In this document: piece after piece, positions 1 through 11,430 of the stretch | Position numbering within the stretch: the first letter of the stretch is position 1 | Layout of the letters: every line of letters begins with the position of its first letter | NCBI GenBank assembly: GCA_037043455.1 | Contig: JAWPHD010001826.1 | Span: 1-64,000, forward strand | Length of the DNA stretch: 64,000 nt | Direction of reading: 5' to 3' | From: Cyrtodaria siliqua | Lineage: Eukaryota; Mollusca; Bivalvia; Adapedonta; Hiatellidae | The notes under the pieces: generated by a model | Seen by the model: the letters and a program-made list of their open reading frames with translations, nothing else | Database searches by the model: none | What the model was told of the DNA's origin: nothing | Translations under genes and position numbers: made by a program

Positions 1-1385
1 AGTAGAATGCATCGATACCAGTAGAAACCTTCGATACCGGTAGAATACCTCGATACCAGTAGAACCCCTCGATACCAGTAGAATCCCTAGATACTAGTAG
101 AACCCTCTATACCAGTCTACTACCTCGATACCAGTAGAACCCCTCGATACCAGTAGAACCTCTCAATATCAGTAAATTTCATCGAAACCAGTAGAACACC
201 TCGATAGCAGTAGAAGCCCTCGATACCAGTAGAACCCCTAGATACCAGAAGAACCCCTCGATTCCAGTAGAATCCGTAGATACTAGTAGAACCCCTCTAT
301 ACCAGTAGACTACCTCGATACCAGTAGAACCCCTCGATACCAGTAGAACTTCTCAATATCAGTAGATTCCATCGATAATAGTAGAACCCCTCGATAGCAG
401 TAGAACCCCTCGATACCAGTATAACCCCTAGATAGCAGTAGAACCCTCAATTCCAGTAGAATCCCTCGATACCAAAGCATTTCTCGGTACCAGAAGAACC
501 CCTCGATAGCTGTAGAAACCCTCGATACCAATACAATCCCTCGATACAAGTAGCATTCTTCGGGACCTTTAGAATCCTTTGATACCAGTATACTTTTTCG
601 ATACAAGAAGACTCCCTCGATACCAGTAGCACTCCTTGATACCGTTTGGACCCATCGATAGAAGTAGAACCACTCGATACCAGAATAATACCTCGATATA
701 ATTAGAACCCCTATATACCATTAGAATCTATCGATAGAAGTATAATCCGTCGATAGCAGTATAACCCGTCGATACTAGTAGACTATCTCGATACCAGTAG
801 AACACCTCGATACCAGAATACCCCTCAAAACCAGTAGAACCCTTCTATACCAGTATAATCCCTTGATACCAGTAGAACCCCTCGATATCAGTCGAACTCA
901 TATATACGAGTAGAATCCCTCGATACCAGTAGAATCCATCGATACCAGTAGAACCCCTCTATACCAGTAGAAACCCTCGATACCAGTAGATTACCTAGAT
1001 ACCAGTAGAACCCTTCGATAGCGGTAGAAACCCCCGATACCGGTAGAAACCCTCGATACAAGTAGAATCCCTCGATACCAGTAGCATTCGTCGGTACCGT
1101 TAGAATCCTTCGATACCAGTATAATATTTCGATACCAGAATAATCCCTCGATACCAATAGAATCCATTGATACCAGTAGAACCCCTCGATACCAATAGAA
1201 CCCCTCGATACCAGTAGAACCCCTAAATACAAGTCAAATCCCTCGATACCAGTAGAACGCCTCGATACCAGTAGAATCCCTCGATACCAGTAGAACGCCT
1301 CGATACCAGTAGAACCCCTCGATAACTGTCAAATCCCTCGATATCAGTAGAACCCCTCGATACCAGTAGAATCCCTCGATTCCGT
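1..1385. repeat. 19-bp minisatellite array
   Basis: A degenerate 19-bp unit, close to CTCGATACCAGTAGAACCC, is repeated almost without a break from the first base to about 1385. Units differ by point changes and occasional 1-bp indels. Because 19 is not a multiple of 3, the minus strand gives several apparent open frames rich in YRG and LLVSR. These arise from the repeat and are not genes. The array is cut by the window start, so its full length is unknown. Confidence 0.95.
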
Positions 1386-1725
1386 CGACTGCGTCTTCGT
1401 ATTCCCAATAATTCGTTTGACAATAATAACGGTACAATTTCCACCTTTTTAATCATCATGACTTTGGTTGGTTTCTTTCACAGAACACTATTTTTTCTGG
1501 AATTTACGTACAATACTGCTAACAGCAAACTCTACTATATATTTTTTCTGTTGTTGTTGAAAGAATAACTTTATTTATATTTCAGTATCTCGCAGGCAGA
1601 CGACAATGACATTTCAGGTAGTATTCCGTCGAACAACTCTCTGTCTAATTGTATAACTCGTACATTACATTTAGTATTACGTAATTAATAACCACGGTTA
1701 AATACTCGAAAGTTGGTTCTACAGT
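1386..1725. other. unique AT-rich spacer
   Basis: I see no convincing gene here. A 32-bp stretch at 1597-1628 sits between an acceptor-like tttcag and a donor-like gtagta, but nothing else supports it as an exon. Confidence 0.5.
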
Positions 1726-2066
1726 CAGTACGCACAGGGTATCAGCGGGCAGTCGACTAAAACGGAAGTTGCTGATTTGCCCGGCGGTGATCAGTTAGTT
1801 GGTGTGATAAAATCGCTCGGTGAGTACTATTTATATTTACCTGCACCCCTACCGAATCCTATCTGATAGTATCCAATAGTTTGCTATAATCAACATAACT
1901 TGGGTCTACGATCAGTGCAAAATCAGGCTGCTGAATGAAGCAAATCGGGTTAAAACCAACATTTCTCGATAGAATACATATCGTATATTGAACTTTAAAA
2001 CAGGTTTTGACAATAAACGAGCTACTAAAAACCACTGTAACCGACCTGACTGCCCGATCAGCTGCA
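1726..2066 (+). repeat. left terminal inverted repeat
   Basis: This is the left arm of the element and matches the reverse complement of 3712-4173 over most of its length. It includes the outer CACAGGGTATCAGCGGGCAG block and the inner block containing TGTAACCGACCTGACTGCCC. Confidence 0.75.
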
Positions 2067-3711
2067 ACTGTACGTACTCATCGACTTTTTTACTATACTC
2101 ATAGTTGTGAATTTTTAGATCACCTGAGCCGAAGGCTCAATGTGAACTCTTTGGATCTAAACTTTTTTGGGATCTAAACTAAGCTTTTTTTTTTTCAAAC
2201 GACTTCTTGTCTGAAACCGCTGACTGGATTTCAACCAAATTTGGTGCGAATCATCCATACTTTGACCTCTCTCAAGTTTGTTCAAATGGTGCACCTGGGG
2301 TCATCAATTTAAAAATCTTCTTCTCCGAAACTACAAGACATAGAGCACTGATATTTTGCATGTAGCATCGTGTTATGGTCCTCTACTAAGTTTATTCAGA
2401 TGGTGACACGGGGGTCATCAATGGTCGGGCCTTATAGACTTATATAGGGAACTCTTCTTTTTCAAAACTATAACACATACAGCTGTGATATTGCATGTAG
2501 CTTAGTGTTATGGTCCTCTTTTTGTTTAATGGTGACCCTTGGGTCATAAATGGCCGGGCCTCGGGAGTCACGAGTTTTACAAAGCCTCCAAATGGACAGT
2601 CTACATGTGACGTTTCATGCGTGTGGCCAAATCTATGAATACGAGGGTCATTCAATAAGTTCTGTCACTAACGCGTTTTAACAATTATGTGCTCATTGTG
2701 AGTGTTGATGTTTGGTACCAAAGGAAAGAGAGTTTCAATACCATTCCATTGATGGTAAAATGAATGCTGTATCTTTTGTGTGACGAAAGTTATGGAACAG
2801 TTTATATAGATCACTTATACATACTGAGGCATTTTCGTCCTGAGTTTTTTTCAGGTATGTTAACTGTTACTTTTTTAAATGCCTGTTTCTCTTTAAGTAC
2901 TTGTCGAAGATCTTTGAAAGTTCTCATACATTACCAGTTATATCTGGTATTCTACTGTTTTTGAAGCACCGTCGTAGTTATAGAGCGGACAATGCTTTTC
3001 TTTATCAAGGCCTGCCGACATTGATTTTAAACCTATCGACTCCAATATAGATAGAGGTCATCCTCTCACCATGAACAGTATATCTATGAAGTTTCATTTA
3101 TGTACCCATAAGTCGTGAAGAGTTAAAGAGCGGACACGGTTTTCGATTATCGGACTTAGGAGATCTTGACCTTCAAAATAATGACCCCAACATGTTTATT
3201 TGCAAAGTTTCATAACTGTGGAAACTTGAAGAGTTATAGAGCGGACAAACTTGTGCAAACAGACGAACGGACGGACAGACTGAATCTATTAAAAGCCCAA
3301 TACTTCCTACTGCATGGGTTTAATTATCGATCTTGCAACATACGCGACAACGCAGGTTCTTAATATTTATTTACTATTTCATGTATTTTGGTCAAATAAA
3401 ACTATTTGTTTGCAAAATGTGTGAATATTAAATGTCTGTTTTATAAATACGGCCCGTTTTATACGTGGCTTCCGTTGTCTACAAGATATGGGCTCGAGCA
3501 ACGCTCTCGTCTATATCTCATAGACAATGACGCACGAGGTGTTCTATTCCATAACAAAGTACAGGTGTATTTATTTACGTCGTACATCGTGTTGACATGT
3601 TTACACAATGAAAATGGTCAAAATCATTCTATTTTAATCACAAACATGTATATATCTAGTAATGTAATAAATCAAATACAAGCAACTAATCAGGCAGAAA
3701 GAAAATAGAGA

Positions 3712-4173
3712 TTTGCAACTAGCTGGGCAGTCAGGTCGGTTACAGTGGACTTAATAAGTATCTCGTTTATTGACAAAACCTGTTTTGAAGTTCAATATAC
3801 GATATGCATTCGATCAAGAAATGATTGTTCTGTCTACAAAACAATAAATCTGCATTAAAAGCGATGACTATGAAGCAATATGCTGAATCTTAACCTGGTT
3901 TCCATCATTCAGCAGCCTGATTTTGCACTGATCGTAGACCCACGTTATGTTGATTATAGCAATATCAGATAGGATTTGGTAGGGGTGCAGGTAAATATAA
4001 ATAGTACTCACCGATATTTTATATCCAATCCAAATCCTTCGATTTATAATTTCTAAAGAAAATATTTTCTACACACCACTGAGTGATTTTACCACAACAA
4101 CTAAACTGATCACCGACGGGCAGATCAACAACTTCCGTTTAAGTCGTCTGCCCGCTGATACCCTGTGGTACTG
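3712..4173 (-). repeat. right terminal inverted repeat
   Basis: This is the right arm, complementary to 1726-2066. It has an additional insert of roughly 100 bp around 3800-3900 that is absent from the left arm. The inner part reads GGGCAGTCAGGTCGGTTACA and the outer end reads CTGCCCGCTGATACCCTGTG with one extra internal variation. Confidence 0.75.
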
Positions 4174-5076
4174 ATCAAAACCTATTTAGTCTCGATCATC
4201 CTAGTCTAGATCATCTGCGACGCTTGCTTGTTTTCAAGACAAACGTCTAGAACAGTTCTTTTAAAAAATGTTTGACTTTTACCGAGATTCTTGTAACGTT
4301 TTTGTTCGGCTGATAGCACCTTCTATCCAAGATATATAAAACGGCAGAAAAACAATAAATTAATCAATAAACAAAGATGGAAACTTGATCATTATATCGA
4401 CAAACTAAATGTGGGTAGTCAAAAATAATTTAATATAATAATAATAATTACGTACACGTGCTTCCGGTTTCAAATTTGTTTCTTCACAAACACTCAAGAC
4501 GCATTGTACCAAAACTGTCGTCACACTGACCTGTTTACTTCGACACTTCTCACACCTATTTTCGTTAGTGTAGGCCGTAAAGAGGTGGAGACTTTTTTTT
4601 ACTTTACCATATACATGTTTAAGACTCTAAATCGTGTATATAATAAAAATTATGTAAATTTTACTGTTTCAAATAATAAACATCGGACTTATCAATCTCA
4701 TCAACACATTATAGACTATTTAGAGTCGCCCATGAAAGATGGGAAGAATACATAGGAATCCGTGAATCAGTCCTTCTCTTACTAACGAAGATATTTCTGT
4801 GGTTCTTTAACGTGCTGGGAGTACTGAGTTCGATACACGGAAACGCCCGGATTACGGTTCGCGGTTACTTTGATTTGCTCGTGTAGAATAATATATCAAA
4901 GGCAGGGAAGGTCATCCCGTTTAATGTTGAGAAATAGGCATACAATTTAACAGAAAATCCTCTCTGTATTTAATAGTAAATCTATGGATGTATTTCGCTC
5001 TTTATTTCTGAGTTGTTTTCTTCTTTCTATTTGACTCGATATTTGTAACACATGTCTGATTTCTTTCTCTCTTCAG
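4174..5076. other. AT-rich intronic or intergenic sequence
   Basis: Nothing coding can be supported. An 83-codon open frame at 4504-4755 has a biased, AT-driven composition, no recognisable domain and no useful splice context. If the transmembrane exon at 5077 belongs to a gene that starts outside the window, this region is part of an intron. Confidence 0.45.
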
Positions 5077-5170
5077 AATTCCTTGACCGAATCATCGTGA
5101 TAGGTGTCGCTGTTATTATTGTAATTGCAGTTGTTGCCATGGCTATCGTTTTTCGGAAGAACTTTAAGAG
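5077..5170 (+). CDS. transmembrane exon of a type I membrane protein (partial gene)
   Basis: The exon follows a good polypyrimidine tract and acceptor (tctctcttcag, ending 5076) and ends before a GT donor at 5171. It begins with two bases of a split codon and ends with two, so the incoming phase is 1, as is usual after Ig or other extracellular domain exons. Read in that frame it encodes a short acidic/basic lead (FLDR), about 21 hydrophobic residues (IIVIGVAVIIVIAVVAMAIV) and a basic stop-transfer segment (FRKNFK). The two left-over bases AG join the first base of the exon at 6521 to make a serine codon, giving FKSFRKRLSN across the junction. The ectodomain exons must lie upstream, outside or hidden in the repeat region. 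The family is not identifiable from this piece. Confidence 0.7.
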
Positions 5171-5374
5171 GTTGGTATTTTATATTAATGTTACGCAAAC
5201 TTGATTTTGTTTAAATTTCGAGGCCTCCCGTTAGTTTCAATATATTTACATATTTCCAATTCATTATTAATAATTATTTTAATAGTTTAAAGCACCATAT
5301 TACTAATTGCCTATTATTTTGCATAATGCATGTATGTATTTTAAAGCTAAAAGTAGATATAAAAGTCGAACAGG

Positions 5375-5870
5375 AAATGTAGCATTCAAGGACCACAATC
5401 AACCAAAAACATGCACAGAAACAAACTATAACTACAAAGTTGAATAAAATGCAAACATAAAAGGGTTGACAATTGGGCTACCGCCTTGGAACAGTCAGTG
5501 GCCAAAAAATGCCTCTGGGGTAGATGGGCTGGGATGGGGTGTGTGGTTTAAACCAGGTTCTAGGGAGCACCAAACCTCACTCCTACCCTATTGTCGCCCC
5601 GATAAAACGGGACAGTGTAAATACAGATATCACCCGCCAGAATATATTCTCCGACAAATAATGCAGCATTAAGAGGCAATATAACATATAAATGATCATG
5701 TATAGATGAATATAAAAAAACACAAAAACCTAGAAAATCCCAAAGCAAGTAATCATTGACTTTAAATTTATAAAGACAGTATGAAAATGATTATGACCAA
5801 GGATCTTACGAAGTTTGTAAATCCCATCACCATAGAAGTCAGGCTGTGACAGTCCTTGTCGCAGAATAGT
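5375..5870 (+). repeat. dispersed repeat R1 inside an intron
   Basis: This is a copy of a family found at least eight times in the window. Its marker phrases are ttgacaat.ggGctaccgcc, TTGGAACGGTCAGTGGC, TTTAAACCAGGTTCTAGGG and a later GTCCTTGTCGCAGAA. A 68-codon open frame here (5466-5672) is just a reading of the repeat. It lies within the intron between the transmembrane and tail exons. Confidence 0.7.
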
Positions 5871-6520
5871 TTTTAAATTACTTTTATATTTTAAAAGTAA
5901 ATCTGGGTTACGATAACATAATTTTGCAAAGGTTTTTCGAAGTTTAATGCTAACGGTTGCCTTGCTGGTGTAGTTAAATTATAAAAATATCAAAATTAAA
6001 ATCATCTCTCTTGTTTAAAATGATACTGGATTAATGATACTGGATTAATGATTCTAATTGTGCTAATTATAATGCTTGATAACTAACTCAAGATTGCTTT
6101 ATATCCTATTAAGGTTTTTATTCAGATAACTCACTGAAAAACTGTGTTTGCAATCGAACGAAATTATACTGGTAGTGTAATACTCACGAATAGGAATCAT
6201 ACAATATATATATGTTGGTAATTGTAATATATATACACTCATTTTGTAAGAAAAGTACGGTTGAAAATATTCATATGTTCTTCAGTGTAGGCGGAACCAA
6301 TAACGAGACCATACTTAACTGATATAAGTGAGAGTTTTGAGAATCAAGCTGTTGTAATATTGCATTAACTTTGAAATATTATCCCGCCGAAGACCGTTAC
6401 ACGACCGAACAAGGTTGATTTCACTACCTCTTGTTATTCTTGTTAGATTAACTTTGAAACAGTTTAACATTTTATCCACATGTTCAATTATTTGTCACAA
6501 CAGACATGTTTCTTTTACAG

Positions 6521-7151
6521 TTTCAGAAAGAGACTTTCAAATGTAGAAGCTGAGCGCCAGCGACCTAACTCCATATCGAACCGTACCTACCGCTCGACAA
6601 ATCTTCAAATTGTTAACGAGGACGAAACGTACGATCTGATTAACGACATGGATGTCGAGGAAACACACATTGAGACATCTAACTGCAAACCACCCCCATT
6701 TCCAGCAAGAAATTCTGACAATTTGACACTACCGGAAGACGTTATAACGACACTGGTTGATTACACAACGCCGTCTGATCTTCTGCTCACTCTGTCTGAC
6801 ACGTTTCACGCAGAAGCCGAATATATGACCACATACGATGATCCGATAAGAAAATTATCATTAATGCAGAATAGTGAAACAGTGAATATAAATAAAGATG
6901 GAACAGTTGTATACAACACAGATTCCAAAAGCACTTTAGAACGTCACGACGGTCTTCCAACGGAAGATAATCCAGTAAACTGTGATACAAATATGGACGT
7001 TCCTGGGTCAAACAGTGCACATGGCTCCGACGTTTTAGATGGATGTGAAGCTAGTTCGTCCGACTCAAAAGACAGTAATGGATTATTGATTGCATTCGAC
7101 CCTGATCACCAAACAAAAGATACGGACTATGAACTGCAGGCACAGCCTTAA
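6521..7151 (+). CDS. cytoplasmic tail exon of the same membrane protein
   Basis: The exon starts after cttttacag (ending 6520). The frame that continues the transmembrane exon is open to a TAA at 7149-7151, giving about 210 residues. The tail opens with a basic stretch (FRKRLSN) and then becomes acidic and Ser/Thr/Asp-rich. Several tyrosines sit in plausible signalling contexts: ETYDLINDM is YxxI-like, VDYTTPSDLL, AEYMTTYDDPI, VVYNTDS and a final DTDYELQAQP (YxxQ). No catalytic domain is visible, so a docking or adaptor-recruiting role is an inference. An AATAAA at 7281-7286 could serve as the polyadenylation signal. The tail-like sequence that continues past the stop raises the possibility that the stop is a recent truncation. 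Confidence 0.65.
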
Positions 7152-7696
7152 ACATATACTATAAAGTGCAGAAGGACAGTACAGCGAGTACCGATAGGTC
7201 ACCAAGACAAAACACTGTGAACAATGAAGGAGAAGGGGGTTATGAAGATACATCTATTATTGATGGACATTTTAAAACGAAATAAAAGGAAAATGTAGAC
7301 ATGATATTTAGAGAACATTCTGAGAACACTGAAGAAGAATCGGATTATGAAGATACCACAGTTTTTGATGGAATTTTTAAGACGAAACCAAAGAAAAATG
7401 AAGAAGTATTATTTAAAGAACATGTGTGTTTACATGATCTAACGGACACAATGCTGAGCAAACTCGGCATACGAATTGTGTCCGATCCGTGTGATTATTC
7501 GACCTGTGCCACGTGCACCACGTGCACCAGAAGAGGATCAGATCTCACGTTGCCTACTTACTACAGTATAGAAGATGAAAGCATTAGCGATATAACTAGT
7601 ATGACTGACGGGTTTCGTACAGACCCTGTTACAGATAGAGGTGATATTACTGAGTATGAGTCGCTGTGCTGGAGTACTCAAATATATGGGAGATAA
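7152..7696 (+). pseudogene. tail-like sequence past the stop, with repeated YEDT...FKTK unit
   Basis: After the stop at 7149-7151 a different frame (entered after a TGA at about 7127) reads on as hydrophilic tail-like protein. It contains GGYEDTSIIDGHFKTK and then meets a TAA at 7283-7285. From 7301 the same frame continues with SDYEDTTVFDGIFKTK and runs to TAA at 7694-7696 (131 codons from the ATG at 7301). The two blocks are clearly related: YEDT, four residues, DG, one residue, FKTK, then a Lys-rich stretch and F.EH. This is a duplicated tail module of about 35 residues. A 1-2 bp frame change near 7127-7149 plus one stop separates it from the intact exon. It could be a decayed C-terminus, a separate last exon, or a sequence error. 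Confidence 0.5.
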
Positions 7697-8205
7697 CACG
7701 TATGCACATACGAGTTTTAAAAGAAATCCAAAGTATACGACAAGTGGAAGGGGTCTATTAAAGCGACGCAATTCGTTTTAGGCATGCGTTTCTATTTAAT
7801 TTTTAATTTTCATCGGTTTTCACTCACAGTATGAACTGTTTATATGTCGACGTACCGTAAAACATTCGTTCGTTCATTCATTCATTCTATTCTCTAAAAA
7901 AACAAAAAAGTACTCCACGTTTTAACAGACAACTAATTATGTGTAAACTATTAACATAGTGTAAACTATTAACATACATATTTACATACCAGACTAATTT
8001 ATATTAAAGTGATACATGACGAACCTTCATAGTTTTCTGGGTGAAGTTGTTAACATTAATAGCGGACAGTAAATAATTCTAGTTTATTTTTATAAAGGAA
8101 AATGCATTTTCACTAATTTAAAGTGCCATGTTCAGTTTATATCACATTGTTTATCTATTCGTTACATTGCTCAAGCAGTGTTATGTTAACATTGTGACTA
8201 TTACC
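7697..8205. other. AT-rich 3' flank, no gene seen
   Basis: There is a short ttcattcattcattc run near 7870 and a local duplication of gtgtaaactattaacat around 7938-7972. No coding signal was found. Confidence 0.5.
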
Positions 8206-8207
8206 CG

Positions 8208-8345
8208 AAGTGCCTCCGTGGCCGGGATAGTAAAGACTCTGCGTCTAAAACGTTATCGCCTCTCACCACTGCGGGAGTTCGAATCCCAATGAGAGCTCGA
8301 CTTATTGCCTCGACCACAAACAATTTAAAACGAGTAAAACACAAT
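8208..8345 (+). mobile_element. tRNA-derived SINE fragment
   Basis: The segment has an A-box-like TGGCCGGGATAGT at about 8219-8231 and a B-box GAGTTCGAATCCC at 8275-8287, spaced as in a tRNA promoter. The surrounding stems do not fold into a full cloverleaf, and the sequence runs on into a non-tRNA body, so it is a SINE head rather than a tRNA gene. No target duplication was located. Confidence 0.6.
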
Positions 8346-8544
8346 TCAAACAAACAAATACTCCAAAAAGCAATATGTAAACATACTCAATTATTAAAAT
8401 GAATAAACGATGTAGATATATTGCAGCATGTTGCTATATCTACTTTACAGGATATGCATTCATTAACACAAGATATACATGTATACATGTTTATTAATCA
8501 TATGCTTGTTGCATGTATAAGTTTATCAAATTAAAAAAGTTCGA

Positions 8545-8735
8545 AGTTTATTTCTTCTTGTTTACTTAGTTTCACAAAGCAAGTACTCAATGACTTGGCA
8601 GAAGCCGGAGCAACACGAGAACAAACCGTTAAGGGTGACAAGACAATATGTAAGACAAACATCAACGCTGCCGTCCTATGAGGATTTAGGTAGATAGAGT
8701 TCACAAGCTGTCCAGTCATCGCACAAACCTTAAAG
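8545..8735 (+). repeat. dispersed repeat R1, inner segment
   Basis: Phrases such as CTTGGCAGAAGCCGGAG and GTCATCGCACAAA match the inner part of R1 copies at 19795-19960, 37890-38020 and 58690-58850. The copy abuts the start of the 26-bp array. Confidence 0.7.
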
Positions 8736-8739
8736 GAAA

Positions 8740-11430
8740 TAGAGGTTCGTAAACCTCAAATTAAATTATAATAGAGGGTCGTACATCTCTAAGGAAATGC
8801 AGGGTCTTAAACATCTGATGAAATGTAGGGTCGTACACCTCTGAGTTAATGAAAGGTCGTAAACATCTAAGGAAACCTAGGGTTGTACACCCTTAAAGAA
8901 ATGATGGGTCGTAAACATCTAAGGATATATTGGGTCGTAGACATCTAAGGAAAAAAGAGGGTTGTAAAAATCTAAGGAAATAGAATCCCGTTAAGATCTA
9001 TGGAAATCGAGGGTCGTAAACATCTAAGGAAATAAAGGGTTGTAAACATATAAGGATATAGAAGCTCTTAAGATCTAAGGAAATAGGGGGTCGTAAACAT
9101 CTAAGGAAAGGAGTAACTCGTAAAATTCTAAAAAATACAAACTAGCAAACGTCCAAGGAAGCATCAAAGAAAAGAGAAGCTCATAACATCCAAGGATATA
9201 AAAGCTCGTAAAATTCTAAGAAAATAGAAGCTCGCAAACATCTAAGTAAATATAAGCTCGCAAACATCTAAGTGTAAAATAAGATCGCAAACATCTAAGT
9301 AAATATAAGCTCGCAAACATCTAAGTATATATAAGCTCGCAAAATTCTAAGTAAATATAAGCTCGCAAACATCTAAGTAAATATAAGCTCGCAAAATTCT
9401 AAGAAAATAGAAGCACATCTAAGTAAATATAAGCTCGCAAACATCTAAGTAAATATAAGCTCGCAAAATTCTAAGTAAATATAAGCTCGCAAAATTCTAA
9501 GAAAAAAGAAGCTCGCAAACATATAAGTAATTATAAGCTCGTAAACATCTAAGTAAATATAAGCTCGCAAACATCTAAGTAAATATAAGCTCGCAAACAT
9601 CTAAGTAAATATAAGCTCGCAAAATTCTAAGTAAATATAAGCTCGCAAAATTCTAAGAAAATAGAACCTCGCAAACATCTAAGTAAATATAAGCTCGCAA
9701 ACATCTAAGTAAATATAAGCTCGCAAAATTCTAAGTAAATATAAGCTCGCAAACATCTAAGTAAATATAAGCTCGCAAAATTCTAAGAAAAAAGAAGCTC
9801 GCAAACATCTAAGTAAATATAAGCTCGCAAACATCTAAGTAAATATAAGCTCGCAAAATTCTAGGGAAATATAAGCTCGCAAACATCTAAGTAAATATAA
9901 GCTCGCAAAATTCTAAGAAAAAAGAAGCTCGCAAACATATAAGTAAATATAAGCTCGTAAACATCTAAGTAAATTTAAGCTCGCAAAATTCTAAGTAAAT
10001 ATAAGCTCGCAAACATCTAAGTAAATATAAGCTCGCAAAATTCTAAGAAAAAAGAAGCTCGCGAACATCTAAGTAAATATAAGCTCGCAAACATCTAAGT
10101 AAATGTAAGCTTGCAAACATCTAAGTAAATATAAGCTCGCAAACATCTAAGTAAATATAAGCTCGCAAACATCTAAGTAAATATAAGCTCGCAAAATTAT
10201 AAGTAAATATAAGCTCGCAAACATCTAAGTAAATATAAGCTCGCAAAATTCTAAGAAAAAAGAAGCTCGCAAACATATAAGTAAATATAAGCTCGCAAAC
10301 ATCTAAGTAAATATAAGCTCGCAAAATTCTAAGAAAAAAGAAGCTCGCAAAATGCTAAGTAAATATAAGCTCGCAAACATCTAAGTAAATATAAGCTCGC
10401 AAAATTCTAAGAAAAAAGAAGCTCGCAAACATATAAGTAAATATAAGCTCGCCAACATCTAAGTAAATATAAGCTCGGAAAATTCTAAGAAAAAAGAAGC
10501 TCGCAAACATCTAAGTAAATATAAGCTCGCAAAATTCTAAGAAAAATGAAGCTCGCAAACATCTAAGTAAATATAAGCTTGCAAAATCTTAAGAAAAAAG
10601 AAGCTCGCAAACATCTATGTAAATATAAGCTCGCAAAATTCTAAGAAAAAAGAAGCTCGCAAACATCTAAGTAAATATAAGCTCGCAAAATTCTAAGAAA
10701 AAAGAAGCTCGCAAACATATAAGTAAATATAAGCTCGCAAACATATAAGTAAATATAAGCTCGCACAATTCTAAGAAAAAAGAAGCTCGCAAACATCTAA
10801 GTATATATAAGCTCGCAAAATTCTAAGAAAAAAGAAGCTCGCAAACATCTAAGTAAATATAAGCTCGCAAAATTCTAAGAAAAAAGAAGCTCGCAAACAT
10901 CTAAGTAAATATAAGCTCGCAAAATTCTAAGAAAAAAGAAGCTTGCCAACATCTCAGTAAATAGAAGCTCGTAAAACTCTAAGGAAACGAAGCTCCTAAA
11001 CATTTAAGGAAATAGAAGCTTGTTAAAGTCTAAGGAAGTATAAGCGTATCAACATCTAAGGAAATGTGAGCTAGCAAACATCTGAGTATAAATATAAGCT
11101 CGTAAAAATCTAAGGAAATAAAGATTGTTAACATCTAAGGAAATATAAGCTTGTACACATCTAAGGAAATGTAAGTTAGCAAACATCTTAGTAAATATAA
11201 GCTCGTTAACATCTAAGGAAAACGAAGTTCGTAAACACCTTAGAAAATAGAATCTTGTAAACATCTAAGGAAATAGAAGCTCGTAAAATAATTAGGATAA
11301 AAGCTCGTAAAAGGTTAAGAAAATTAAAGGAAGATTGTAAAACTCTAAGCAAATAGGAGCTTGTGAAATTCTAAGAATATAGAAGCTCGTTTATTCTTAG
11401 GAAAACGAAGCTCGTACAAATCTAAGTGAC
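8740..11430. repeat. 26-bp tandem array upstream of RASSF-like copy 1
   Basis: About one hundred units of 26 bp run from 8740 to 11430. Two main variants share the core AAGCTCGCAAA: one continues CATCTAAGTAAATAT, the other ATTCTAAGAAAAAAG. The central part (about 9240-10940) is nearly uniform. The variants alternate in patterns of two or three units, suggesting a 52-78 bp higher-order repeat. Both ends are strongly diverged (GGTCGTAAACATCTAAGGAA forms), which is expected if the middle was homogenised most recently. Short remnants of the same array lie at the equivalent place in the other two units (23140-23345 and 41078-41285). Minus-strand open frames here are repeat artefacts. Confidence 0.95.

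Larger units (their letters stand above)
1726..4173. mobile_element. 2.4 kb DNA element with long terminal inverted repeats
   Basis: The sequence at 1726-2066 reappears in inverted orientation at 3712-4173. The outermost matching bases are CAGTAC at 1726-1731 and GTACTG at 4168-4173, followed inward by CACAGGGTATCAGCGGGCAG and its complement. Matching continues through blocks such as GATCAGTGCAAAATCAGGCT and the stretch around 2000-2066, with an extra segment of about 100 bp in the right arm. This is the layout of a foldback or long-TIR DNA transposon. No transposase can be read, so it looks non-autonomous. I could not find a clear target-site duplication. The interior holds a diverged tandem duplication of about 145 bp near 2310-2565 and a phrase repeated three times (agagcggacaa-like, 2980-3245). 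Confidence 0.75.

Noticed and set aside
310..1459. Several minus-strand open frames with YRG and LLVSR repeats
   Set aside because: They are translations of the 19-bp minisatellite, with the same peptide appearing in several frames and no start or splice logic.
1597..1628. Possible 32-nt micro-exon between tttcag and gtagta
   Set aside because: Nothing upstream or downstream joins it in frame, and such sites occur by chance in AT-rich DNA.
10121..11264. Minus-strand frames of 67-71 codons in the 26-bp array
   Set aside because: They are repeat translations only.
8740..11430. CRISPR array
   Set aside because: The units are contiguous 26-bp tandem repeats without unique spacers, and the genome is eukaryotic.
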